Source: Phycisphaerae bacterium
GTDB taxonomy: Bacteria > Planctomycetota > Phycisphaerae > Sedimentisphaerales > SG8-4
Length of the DNA: 49,576 nt
Reading direction: 5' to 3'
Assembly (NCBI GenBank): GCA_030603035.1
Contig: JAUVYQ010000002.1
Coordinates: 1-49,576 of the forward strand
The notes below the pieces were generated by a model. That model did no database searches, was not told where the DNA came from, and was given only the letters and a program-made list of their open reading frames with translations. Both the position numbers and the translations under genes were made by a program. Shown here piece after piece: positions 1-7,385 of this stretch (positions are counted from its first letter, which is position 1; every line of letters starts with the position of its first letter).

Positions 1-914
1 ATTACGTCAGGCGGAGTGGCCATAGCTGCTACTACAAAGATAGCCAGTATAACAAACTTCCGCGATTTGTTCAGCGCCTGGACTGAAACCAGGCCTGTCC
101 TGTTCAAAAAGAAAATGGCCGTCGGCGTTTGAAAGGCCAACCCGAAAACTAACATAAGGTGACTGACAAAAGCAATGTAGTGCTGAAAGGTAAATTGTGA
201 CTTTACGTCAAGTATTCTCTGATTGAACGATACCAGAAATTTCAGAGTGAGAGGTGCAACGACGACAAGAAAAAAAAGTGCTCCGGCGACGAATAAAACT
301 GCTGAAAAAGGTGCCGCAATGTGAACGTACCGTTTTTCGTGCGGATAGAGTCCGGCGGCAACAAACATCCACAACTGATAGAAAACCCAGGGAGATGAGA
401 GTAACAGGCCCGCAATTAAGCCAATCTTTATATAGCTGATAATCCCGGCCGCTACCCTAATTATCTGGAGCGGCATTAGTTTATAAATGTTTAGCTTGTC
501 CTCCTCTTTCTTGACTTTATCTTTCTCTTTCTTGACCCAGTATCTGTCTTCATTATCGGCATCGGCTATCAGCCATCTCTCGCCTTTCCATATGACCAAC
601 TCTTTCGAGATGGTGACATCCGGAGAAAGTGAGACATCATTATCTTTGAATTTCTGCTGCAAACCTTCCGGGATGACACCATTGTCTAAATCACTTTGGA
701 ACTCCAGCTCAACGCTAAACAGAAGCTTGGCGGTTGCATCATTATATGGTCCTTCCATAAACCTTATTATGGCACGGCCGAAAACTAAGCCGATGATGGC
801 ACCAACCGCCAGGCCGAGAAGCGCGCGAATCAGCCGAAACCGCAACTCCTCAAGGTGGTCGCCCAGACTCATAGTGGAATCAAAGAGGTCTTCTTTCTGC
901 TTTGTATCGCCCAT
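1..914 (-). CDS. tatC: Twin-arginine translocase subunit TatC (3' end outside window)
   Basis: Core polytopic subunit of the Tat system, which moves folded proteins across the cytoplasmic membrane and recognises the twin-arginine signal. I translated this frame by hand: it opens with ATG at 914 and stays open for 304 codons to the window edge. The family signature SLGDHLEELR lies at residues 16-25, followed by TM1. The later segments include SSPWVFYQLWMFVAAGLYPHEK, split here as SSPWVFYQLW then MFVAAGLYPHEK, and FGLAFQTPTAIFF. The stretch between TM1 and TM2 is about 100 residues and very charged, much longer than in E. coli. Where E. coli TatC has a conserved Glu (FEVP), this one has Gln (FQTP). 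tatA lies 49 bp upstream on the same strand, so the two probably share a transcript. Identity is secure; the missing C-terminus is simply off the window. Confidence 0.95.
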   Translation of the reverse strand, partial: MGDTKQKEDLFDSTMSLGDHLEELRFRLIRALLGLAVGAIIGLVFGRAIIRFMEGPYNDATAKLLFSVELEFQSDLDNGVIPEGLQQKFKDNDVSLSPDVTISKELVIWKGERWLIADADNEDRYWVKKEKDKVKKEEDKLNIYKLMPLQIIRVAAGIISYIKIGLIAGLLLSSPWVFYQLWMFVAAGLYPHEKRYVHIAAPFSAVLFVAGALFFLVVVAPLTLKFLVSFNQRILDVKSQFTFQHYIAFVSHLMLVFGLAFQTPTAIFFLNRTGLVSVQALNKSRKFVILAIFVVAAMATPPDV

Positions 915-963
915 TTTCAAAAATGATTACTGATTATTGATTAATGATTATTGTCATCAATAA

Positions 964-1239
964 TCAATCAGAGCCCATGCTATCTTCTTCGTTCAGTCCC
1001 GCAGCGTCCTTGGCCTCTTTTACCACATCATCCTTGACCTCCCGGACATCATCCACCAAATCGTCCTTGGCTTCCTTGGCCTCATGAAGCCCCTTCTTGA
1101 ATTCGGTCAGGCTCTTGCCTACGTTGCGGGCGATTTCAGGCAGACGTCTGCCGAATATCAGCAGAGCGACAACCCCAATAATAGCAATCTCCATGGGCCC
1201 CGGCGTCCAAAACCCCAGATATTGTGCATATTCAGTCAT
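964..1239 (-). CDS. tatA: Sec-independent translocase protein TatA/TatB family
   Basis: Small pore-forming or adaptor Tat subunit of 91 residues. One N-terminal membrane helix (about residues 15-32, after the [15 protein letters not shown] stretch) is followed by the hinge [20 protein letters not shown] and an acidic/basic amphipathic tail rich in Lys, Asp and Glu. The FG hinge and the KSLTEFKKG helix are typical of TatA. The start is fixed by GGAG six bases upstream of ATG. It precedes tatC by 49 bp. Only one TatA/B-type gene is visible here, so it may serve both roles, or a TatB may be elsewhere. Many Tat substrates are encoded just across the divergent promoter. Confidence 0.95.
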   Translation of the reverse strand: MTEYAQYLGFWTPGPMEIAIIGVVALLIFGRRLPEIARNVGKSLTEFKKGLHEAKEAKDDLVDDVREVKDDVVKEAKDAAGLNEEDSMGSD

Positions 1240-1292
1240 TTCAGTCTCCTTTTTACTTTAGCAACCTATTATAACACGCCCAGTGCTGCTTT

Positions 1293-1356
1293 GTCAACCC
1301 CGTTAGAAATATTCGCTTTTGTAGGGTCTTCTTCGCCTGTAGCGTTTGGGGTTGAC
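1293..1356. repeat. Degenerate CCCCGTTAGAAA palindromic element in the tat leader
   Basis: A perfect 9-bp inverted repeat (GTCAACCCC at 1293-1301, GGGGTTGAC at 1348-1356) encloses a left half CCCCGTTAGAAAT identical to the ends of the elements at 17746, 39179 and 47047. The right half has drifted (GCGTTTGGGG instead of TTTCTAACGGGG). Its right arm overlaps the -35 box of the rightward promoter, and in the leftward transcript it would form a hairpin in the tatA leader. Confidence 0.6.
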
Positions 1357-1380
1357 AGCAACACCGGCAAAAATTATAAT
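1352..1380 (+). promoter_or_regulatory. Consensus sigma-70 promoter for the DUF6599-DUF362-polyferredoxin unit
   Basis: TTGACA at 1352-1357, a 17-base spacer and TATAAT at 1375-1380: a perfect match in both boxes and optimal spacing. The predicted start is about 1387, giving a leader of roughly 40 bases before the ATG at 1428. It overlaps the opposing tat promoter. Confidence 0.8.
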
Positions 1381-1401
1381 CCAGCCCGGTTATAAAGTCA
1401 A
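1373..1401 (-). promoter_or_regulatory. Opposing sigma-70 promoter for tatA-tatC
   Basis: Read on the minus strand: TTGACT at 1401-1396, 17 bases, then TATAAT at 1378-1373. The -10 box shares the palindrome ATTATAAT (1373-1380) with the plus-strand promoter. The predicted start near 1366 gives a leader of about 125 bases carrying the palindromic element at 1293-1356. Confidence 0.7.
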
Positions 1402-1427
1402 GTAATTTGTCATTACTGGAGTTGGCT

Positions 1428-2384
1428 ATGGGTTCGGTACCGGGCCGGGCAAAACGTCTCGAATCTGTTATAAGCATCTGCTTATTGGTGGTTCTTCTTC
1501 TTATCGCTGTCGGGGTATTCATAAAGCAGATGCCCAGGCAAAAGAAAGACCTGAGTTTCCTTCTGCCTTACGGATTCAAAACACTTTCAGAAATTGAAGT
1601 CTACACCACCGAAAATCTTTACGAAAAGATTAACGGAAAGGCCCCTCTTTATATCGACGCTAGTTTTACAAAATTGTCCACTCAGAGGTTTGTAAGCCAG
1701 GCGGATGAAAACCTGGTGATGGAGCTCTATATCTTTGATATGGCCAGGACCAGAAACGCATTCTCGGTCTACAGCGTGCAAAAAAGGGCCGAAGTTGAGA
1801 TTCTGCCGGATATGCAATTTGCATACAAAACCTCTAATGCGTTTTATCTTACGCACGGTGAATATTATATCGAGCTGGTCGGCTTCGCTGAATCGGATGA
1901 GCTGCTTGCGGCAATGGCGGAAGTTACAAGGAAAATTCGCACGAACCTGGCCGTTCACGATGATACCGCTATACCTGAAATCGACCACCTGCCCCAGGAT
2001 AATTTGGTCCCGGGAAGTATTAAGCTTTATCTGGCAAGTGCATTTGGATTTGAAGGATTGACTGACATCTTCGCTGCCGGATACGAGCTTAACGGCGAAA
2101 CTATCACGGCATTTTTGAGCAGAAGGTCCAGCCGGCAGGATGCAAAGAACGTGGCCCAAAGCTATTATGAATTTTTGCTTGATAATGGTGGCGTGGATAA
2201 GACCGCAGGATTTGATGACTTCAGCATTGGCTATGCCAAGGTCGTTGATTTTTACGGCTCAATAGAAATCGTGTTCAGCAACGGGGAGTATGTGGCTGGA
2301 ATACACGAGGCTGAGAGTGTTACGGGAGCGGAAAGAGTGGCAGCAATGTTGGATGCCAGGCTCAATGAGGTGCAAAAGCAGTAA
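1428..2384 (+). CDS. DUF6599-like membrane-anchored protein
   Basis: A 318-residue protein with one N-terminal membrane helix (about residues 12-32, SVISICLLVVLLLIAVGVFI) and a mixed alpha/beta periplasmic body. The motif YEKINGKAPLYIDASF, then FDM and AFSVYS, matches what I know as DUF6599, a family usually found next to DUF362 and polyferredoxin genes; the assignment is from memory of the motif. No catalytic residues are evident. I chose ATG at 1428, preceded by GGAG six bases upstream, over a TTG at 1407. It is separated by only 3 bases from the DUF362 gene, so the two are surely co-transcribed from the consensus promoter at 1352. Its role in the redox module is unknown. Confidence 0.75.
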   Translation: MGSVPGRAKRLESVISICLLVVLLLIAVGVFIKQMPRQKKDLSFLLPYGFKTLSEIEVYTTENLYEKINGKAPLYIDASFTKLSTQRFVSQADENLVMELYIFDMARTRNAFSVYSVQKRAEVEILPDMQFAYKTSNAFYLTHGEYYIELVGFAESDELLAAMAEVTRKIRTNLAVHDDTAIPEIDHLPQDNLVPGSIKLYLASAFGFEGLTDIFAAGYELNGETITAFLSRRSSRQDAKNVAQSYYEFLLDNGGVDKTAGFDDFSIGYAKVVDFYGSIEIVFSNGEYVAGIHEAESVTGAERVAAMLDARLNEVQKQ

Positions 2385-2387
2385 GCA

Positions 2388-3383
2388 ATGACTGAGCAAA
2401 ACGATAAAAAAATCGGGCGAAGAAAATTTTTGGCGCGGGCAGGCAAAGCGGGAATTTCGATTGCCGCCGCTGGCACAGCTTCGTATTTGCTTTATGACAG
2501 CGAAGGCCCACCAAGGTTCAGCGTCAAAACCGAATCGCTCGTAACATTACCGCCTTTTTCGGTGCCGTCTGAAGAGGGCAAGACAATGAGCATTGTCAAA
2601 GGCACTGATAGGAGAGCGACAGTCAACAAGGCGATAGAATTGCTCGGCGGCATAGAAAGATTCGTCAAGCCCGGCGAAACGGTCGCGATAAAGCCAAATG
2701 TTGCGTTTGCGTCACCGCCGATGCTTGGAGCTACCGCCCATCCTGAACTGGTGGCTGAGGTAGTCCGGCTGTGCTACAAAGCAGGGGCAAAACAGGTGAA
2801 CGTTACCGACAATCCTATTAACGACCCCGCAAGCTGTTTTACATTAAGCGGTATCCGCAAAGCGGCAAGCAAAGCAGGCGCCAAAGTCATATTGCCAAAA
2901 GACCATCACTTCAAGCACACCACCCTCGAACGCGCCAAACTCATTAAGAATTGGCCTATATTCTACGGACCGTTTGAGAAGGTGGATAAATTGATTGGCA
3001 TCGCCCCGGTTAAAGACCATCACAGGGCCGGCGCTTCGATGTCGATGAAAAACTGGTACGGGCTTTTGGGCGGACGACGCAATATTTTCCATCAGGATAT
3101 TAACACCATCATTGCCGAGCTGGCTATGATGGTAAAGCCGACGTTGGTTATACTCGATGGCACCGAAGTTATGATGACCAATGGCCCGACGGGAGGCTCC
3201 GCCTCAGACTTAAAACGCGCAAATACGCTGATTGCAAGCTGTGATATGGTGGCGGCTGATGCCTATGGCTGCGGTCTTCTAAATTTGAAGGTTTCAGACC
3301 TGCCTTACCTTGCAAAAGCCCAAACTGCCGGTGCCGGAACAACTAATTATCAGTCACTAAAGCCAAAATTTACTACGATGTAG
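2388..3383 (+). CDS. Tat-exported DUF362 family protein
   Basis: 331 residues. The N-terminus carries a classical twin-arginine signal, GRRKFLARAG followed by a hydrophobic AISIAAAG-type stretch, predicting export as a folded protein. The body matches DUF362: VAIKPNVAFASPP near residue 100, an AHPELVAEVVRLCYKAGAK helix, NVTDNP, and the later ILDGTEVMMTNGPTGG and DMVAADAYG. DUF362 proteins often accompany ferredoxins, but no Fe-S cysteine cluster is present here. Its neighbours (DUF6599, polyferredoxin, Tat-exported aldo/keto reductases) suggest an extracytoplasmic electron-transfer system. The biochemical activity is not established. Confidence 0.85.
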   Translation: MTEQNDKKIGRRKFLARAGKAGISIAAAGTASYLLYDSEGPPRFSVKTESLVTLPPFSVPSEEGKTMSIVKGTDRRATVNKAIELLGGIERFVKPGETVAIKPNVAFASPPMLGATAHPELVAEVVRLCYKAGAKQVNVTDNPINDPASCFTLSGIRKAASKAGAKVILPKDHHFKHTTLERAKLIKNWPIFYGPFEKVDKLIGIAPVKDHHRAGASMSMKNWYGLLGGRRNIFHQDINTIIAELAMMVKPTLVILDGTEVMMTNGPTGGSASDLKRANTLIASCDMVAADAYGCGLLNLKVSDLPYLAKAQTAGAGTTNYQSLKPKFTTM

Positions 3384-3408
3384 GGTGAGCAATGCCCACC
3401 ATTTCGCT

Positions 3409-3432
3409 ATAGGTGTGCAGTGCACACCCTAT
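3409..3432. repeat. Intergenic hairpin
   Basis: ATAGGTGTGCA and TGCACACCcTAT pair around a single base (one mismatch), just past the DUF362 stop. There is no T-run, so I do not call it a Rho-independent terminator. Confidence 0.4.
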
Positions 3433-3451
3433 CAGCTTAGCACATTTTGCA

Positions 3452-3480
3452 TTGCGTATATCGTATTGCGCATATATAAT
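3452..3480 (+). promoter_or_regulatory. Putative promoter for the aspartic protease gene
   Basis: TTGCGT at 3452-3457, 17 bases, TATAAT at 3475-3480. The predicted start is about 23 bases before the ATG at 3510. It suggests that the protease and genes after it can be expressed apart from DUF6599-DUF362. Confidence 0.5.
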
Positions 3481-3509
3481 AGTAACGATGCTGAGAAGGA
3501 GTTGAATAT

Positions 3510-3914
3510 ATGGGCGTTTTTAAGGTCCCAATTACACTGAAGAACTGGCAGAACAGGTTCTTACCGAAGGACAAGAGGGGAGAGGATATAGAATGTGAAG
3601 CCCTTGTTGACTCGGGTGCGGCTGAGTTGTCTCTTCCTGCCGAACTCGTCGAGCGGCTCAAATTGGAAGAAGTCGGCGAGGTGCAAGTCTACACTGCCGA
3701 TGGAGGCCGGCATACTTACAGAGTTTTTGGCATCGTTGAACTATCTGTTCAAGGAAGAGCATGCCAGGTTCGAGCTATAGAACTCCCCCATGACACAGAA
3801 CCACTCCTCGGAGCACTTCCTCTTGAAGAAATGGATTGGCACATTTCCCCGCAGGGCAAAAGACTTGTTCCAAACCCAAAATCCCCGGAGGGGCCACTGC
3901 TTCCACTTTGTTAG
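3510..3914 (+). CDS. Retropepsin-like (clan AA) aspartic protease domain protein
   Basis: 134 residues with the retropepsin signature ALVDSGAAELSLP around residues 31-43 (catalytic Asp in DSG), a flap-like VYTADGG stretch, and the closing hydrophobic motif LLGALPLEEMDW, where retropepsins often have LLG. Length fits the small single-domain bacterial clan AA proteins, which act as homodimers. No signal peptide or membrane helix, so it is probably cytoplasmic. AAGGAG about 8 bases upstream supports the start at 3510. It lies inside the Tat redox module, 9 bases before the polyferredoxin gene; its substrate is unknown. Confidence 0.8.
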   Translation: MGVFKVPITLKNWQNRFLPKDKRGEDIECEALVDSGAAELSLPAELVERLKLEEVGEVQVYTADGGRHTYRVFGIVELSVQGRACQVRAIELPHDTEPLLGALPLEEMDWHISPQGKRLVPNPKSPEGPLLPLC

Positions 3915-3923
3915 TTTGCAATT

Positions 3924-5693
3924 ATGAAAATTGTAACAGTTAGACGAATAAGCCAGGCCTTCTTCTTCTCGATGTTTGTTTGGTTCTGCATCGTCGCCAC
4001 AGTAGGCGAGAAATTGTGGCAGTTGCGGGGCTGGCCCGTTAACTGGTTTTTGCAGCTCGACCCGCTGGCGGCAATCGGGACAATATTGACTACGCACACT
4101 CTCTACCGGCCTCTTCTATGGGCATTGGCTACGATTATACTGACAATAATATTCGGGCGGTTTTTCTGCAGCTGGGTTTGTCCCTTCGGCTCACTACATC
4201 ACTTTGTCGGCTTCTTGGCCAACCGAAAAAAAAACGCAGCACAAAAAATCCAGCTCAACAAATACCGAAAAACGCAGTGCATAAAATACCTCATTCTCAT
4301 ATTCTTTCTTTTTATGGCTGCGTTTCCATCGATAGGGGTTACTTTGCAGACAGGCCTGCTCGACCCTATACCGTTGATAACCCGCTCTTTTAACCTCGTA
4401 CTATTGCCTATTGCCGATAGACCCGCCAACCTCGTCTCAGCAACGGCACGCTTTTATGAGGGCGCGTGGCTGATACTAACGATATTCTCGACAGCGGTTT
4501 TGCTTAATCTGATTATTCCCCGGTTCTACTGCAGATTCATTTGTCCGCTTGGCGCGCTGTTCGGCATAATCAGCAGATTTGCTATATGGCGAATCGGCAA
4601 GAACCAAAGCGAATGTATCGACTGCAAATTGTGCGACCGGTCCTGCGAAGGCGGCTGCGAGCCGAGCGGCAATATAAGAATAACCGAATGCGTACTTTGC
4701 TTTAACTGCCGCCGGGACTGCAAGGACGAAATAATCAGTTACCAGACAAAACCCTCACTAACAGGCGAAATCACGAATCCGGACATTTCTCGCAGGGGCT
4801 TTATGCTTTCACTCACCGGCGGCATCATTGCGGCACCCGCGGTCAGGCTGAGCAACAAATTAGGCAGCAACTGGCTCCATAAAGTCATTCGGCCGCCCGG
4901 AGCATTGTCGGAAGAGGAATTCTTAAAGAGATGTATCAAGTGTGGCCAATGTATGCGGGTATGCCCCACAAATGTTCTCCAGCCCGGCGGCATCCAGGGC
5001 GGACTGGAAAATCTCTGGACGCCTGTGCTGAACAATCGAATCGGCTCAAGCGGCTGTCAGCTAAACTGCGTGGCCTGCGCACAGGTGTGCCCGACCTCGG
5101 CTATCAGGCCGATTACACTTGCCGAAAAGCTGGGAACCGACCAGTTTGCCGACGTCGGGCCAATCAAGCTGGGAACCGCATTTGTTGACAAAAACAGGTG
5201 CCTTCCCTGGGCGATGGATAAGCCCTGCATAGTCTGCGAAGAAAACTGTCCGCTTAGCCCAAAGGCGATTTATACCCAGGAATGTTTCAATACAATAAGG
5301 GATGGCATTTTGACTGTAAAGAAAGCCACAGATAATACCGTGGAAGTTGAAGAGAACATTGTGCCTGCTAAATTTGCCACCGGCGATTATTATTGTACCA
5401 CTAAAAGTGATGAACCCCGCCCCTCGGAGAGGCTGGGTGAACGCAGAAAAATCGCAGCAAATACCGAAAACACCATCGTAATTTCACCTGGTGAGCAATT
5501 CGAAAAAATCCCCGCTGAAAGCAGCAAAATTGATGTCCAGGTTCGCCTGCAAAAACCTCGTGTTGATATTGAGAAATGTATCGGCTGCGGAGTTTGCGAA
5601 CACGAATGCCCCGTAAGCGGAAAAAAAGCTATAATGGTCTCCGCGGAAGGTGAAACAAGAAGCGCTGATAGAACGTTATTGCTCAAGCACTAA
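3924..5693 (+). CDS. Polytopic 4Fe-4S polyferredoxin (NapH-like plus Tat-dependent ferredoxin domain)
   Basis: 589 residues in two parts. The N-terminal half (about 1-285) is NapH-like: several membrane helices, two CxxxCP motifs (FFCSWVCPFG, FYCRFICPLG) and a cysteine-rich loop (CIDCKLCDRSC, CVLCFNCRRDC). Near residue 288 an internal twin-arginine motif SRRGFMLSLTGG precedes a hydrophobic stretch. The C-terminal half carries more 4Fe-4S motifs: CIKCGQCMRVCP, CVACAQVCP, CIVCEENCP and CIGCGVCEHECP. It therefore looks like a membrane quinol/ferredoxin-type electron conduit with a large extracytoplasmic ferredoxin domain folded before export. It follows the protease gene by 9 bases and precedes the first aldo/keto reductase by about 20. 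Redox partner is inferred to be the neighbouring exported proteins. Confidence 0.9.
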   Translation: MKIVTVRRISQAFFFSMFVWFCIVATVGEKLWQLRGWPVNWFLQLDPLAAIGTILTTHTLYRPLLWALATIILTIIFGRFFCSWVCPFGSLHHFVGFLANRKKNAAQKIQLNKYRKTQCIKYLILIFFLFMAAFPSIGVTLQTGLLDPIPLITRSFNLVLLPIADRPANLVSATARFYEGAWLILTIFSTAVLLNLIIPRFYCRFICPLGALFGIISRFAIWRIGKNQSECIDCKLCDRSCEGGCEPSGNIRITECVLCFNCRRDCKDEIISYQTKPSLTGEITNPDISRRGFMLSLTGGIIAAPAVRLSNKLGSNWLHKVIRPPGALSEEEFLKRCIKCGQCMRVCPTNVLQPGGIQGGLENLWTPVLNNRIGSSGCQLNCVACAQVCPTSAIRPITLAEKLGTDQFADVGPIKLGTAFVDKNRCLPWAMDKPCIVCEENCPLSPKAIYTQECFNTIRDGILTVKKATDNTVEVEENIVPAKFATGDYYCTTKSDEPRPSERLGERRKIAANTENTIVISPGEQFEKIPAESSKIDVQVRLQKPRVDIEKCIGCGVCEHECPVSGKKAIMVSAEGETRSADRTLLLKH

Positions 5694-5714
5694 GCCTTTT
5701 TGGAGGTTAATGTA

Positions 5715-6995
5715 ATGAAAGAAAAACACAATAAAATCAACAGAAGGAATTTCTTGAAAACGATGGGGGCGGCTGGGTTGGCCCCGTATTTAATACGGGG
5801 TTCGGCTGAAGCGACAGCCGGCCCAGGCGAACCGAAGACCATTGACCCTAATGCTCCACCAAAACCACAAAAACCCAAAACTCCACAGATGCCGAGACGA
5901 AAGTTAGGCAAAATAGGCGTTGAGGTCTCCTGCCTGTCTCTGGGAGGAGCCTTTAGTTTTATTGATAAGCAAATCGTTTTAAGAAAAGCCCTCGAATGGG
6001 GTGTTACCTATTGGGATACAGCTTACAACTATGGGCGCGGAGACGCAGAGCTCGGGATAGGTAAATTCCTCTCGAAGAACCCGAAGGCCCGAAGGAAACT
6101 GTTCATCGTAAGCAAGGCGGCGATTTTTTGGGGGGCAATAACCGCCGAGAAGGTGGAAGAGCGTCTTCAGGCCTCTCTGAAAAGAATGAATACCAAATAC
6201 GTCGATTTGTACTATGCTTTTCACGGCCTATCCGACCCTGCACACTTGACAGATGAATTAAAACAGTGGGCCAAAAGTGCAAAGAAGCGAAACCTGATAC
6301 ACTTTTTTGGGTTCAGCACACACAAGAATATGGCCAGATGCCTTGCCGCAGCAGCTAAGCTCGACTGAATTGATGCGATAACGACACTTTACAACTTCCG
6401 AGTCATGCAGGACCCCAAAATGCAGGACGCTATTAAGGCGTGCCATAAAGCGGGCATAGGTCTTACTGCTATGAAGGCTTTCTCCCGCGGGGTCGAACGT
6501 CTTCAGAAAGTCGAAACCGAAGAGGATAAAAAGCTCCTCGGCCACTTCCAGAAGCGAGGTTTCACCGAGGAACAGGCAAAGATAAAGGTTGTACTGCAAG
6601 ATAAAAGGTTCAGCGCAGTCTGCGTCGGGATGCAGAATATATCTCTTTTAACTACAAACGTCGCTGCCGTACTGAACAAAACAAAACTCACTCAGCAGGA
6701 TTTAGACGTTTTCAAGGAATACGCGGAGGCGACCTGCAGCGGTTATTGTGCCGGCTGTGCATACATCTGCGATTCAGCCCTGCCCGATACACCTTATGTC
6801 AGTGACATTATGCGGTATTTGATGTATTACAACAGCTACGGCGACAAGGAAAGAGCAAGAGAGCTTTTCGCTCAAATTCCCGGCAGCGTAAGAAACAAAC
6901 TGCTCAGCACCGATTACAGACCTGCGGAATCTCGCTGCCCGCAGCATCTGCCGATAGCCAAGCTGGTCGCCGAAGCCGTCAGCAAGCTGGCCTGA
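5715..6995 (+). pseudogene. Tat-exported aldo/keto reductase 1, interrupted by in-frame TGA
   Basis: Aldo/keto reductase with Tat signal NRRNFLKTMGAAG and the AKR tetrad visible in the intact part: Asp in YWDTAYNYG, Tyr in the same motif, Lys in VSKAA and His in YYAFHGLSD. Reading stops at TGA 6366-6368 after 217 codons. The same frame then stays open to TGA 6993-6995 and encodes the rest of the enzyme, including the cysteine-rich CSGYCAGCAYIC. Both paralogues have TGG (Trp) at this codon (KLDWIDAI), so a single G-to-A change explains it. ATG 5715 is the start, with GGAGG eight bases upstream. It directly follows the polyferredoxin and lacks the leader shared by the other two copies. It could be a real nonsense mutation, a consensus error, or a readthrough site. 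Confidence 0.85.
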
Positions 6996-7067
6996 GCGGT
7001 ATCGCAAACACAGAATTTGAGCGGAACAAGAATAACTAATGCTCTGTCGCTCGTGATTTGACGAGTT

Positions 7068-7144
7068 GTCATTGCGAGGCCGCAGAATGCGGCCGTGGCA
7101 ATCTCAACCCTTCGAAGGTTTGAGATTGCTGCGCTCACAATGAC
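7068..7144. repeat. Three-stem palindromic repeat
   Basis: Outer arms GTCATTG and CAATGAC enclose two perfect inner hairpins: GGCCGC/GCGGCC (7078-7094), then CAATCTCAA pairing with TTGAGATTG (about 7099-7129). The outer arm resembles the dispersed GTCATTGCGAG repeats at 14444 and 17456. The rest of 6996-7209 shows no gene. Confidence 0.6.
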
Positions 7145-7209
7145 GGCAAGCAAGCACAATAACAACCATCAATTGACCTGCGACAGAATACTGACCGCTC
7201 ATAACCCCG

Positions 7210-7385
7210 GAAGATACCAAAAAATAAATAACTTGACCCGTTTAGCAATTTCGTGGTAATGTATGCCGACAAGGAGGCGCTGCTTTACAGGCACTTACGT
7301 ATTTTGCAAAAGTCCGACAATTTTTGCTAAGGCGTGGAAACGCCTCAGAAGTATATTGGAGGTTAATCAGGAAAGGAAATGAAAG
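7210..7385 (+). promoter_or_regulatory. Duplicated promoter and structured leader of aldo/keto reductase 2
   Basis: This 176-base block recurs, with no length change and very few substitutions, at 8896-9071 ahead of reductase 3. It holds a promoter (TTGACC 7233-7238, 18 bases, TAATGT 7257-7262), a GCAAAA/TTTTGC hairpin, and a perfect hairpin AGGCGT-GGAA-ACGCCT at 7330-7345 closed by a GNRA loop, then the ribosome site. The conserved leader of about 115 bases may be regulatory; it matches no riboswitch I recognise. Confidence 0.6.

Noticed and set aside
6366..6368. Selenocysteine at the TGA in aldo/keto reductase 1
   Set aside because: The paralogues have Trp there, not Cys, and I see no convincing SECIS-like hairpin just downstream.
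7068..7144. tRNA-like cloverleaf
   Set aside because: Three stems, but no 7-bp acceptor with TTCGA arm, anticodon loop or conserved tRNA bases.
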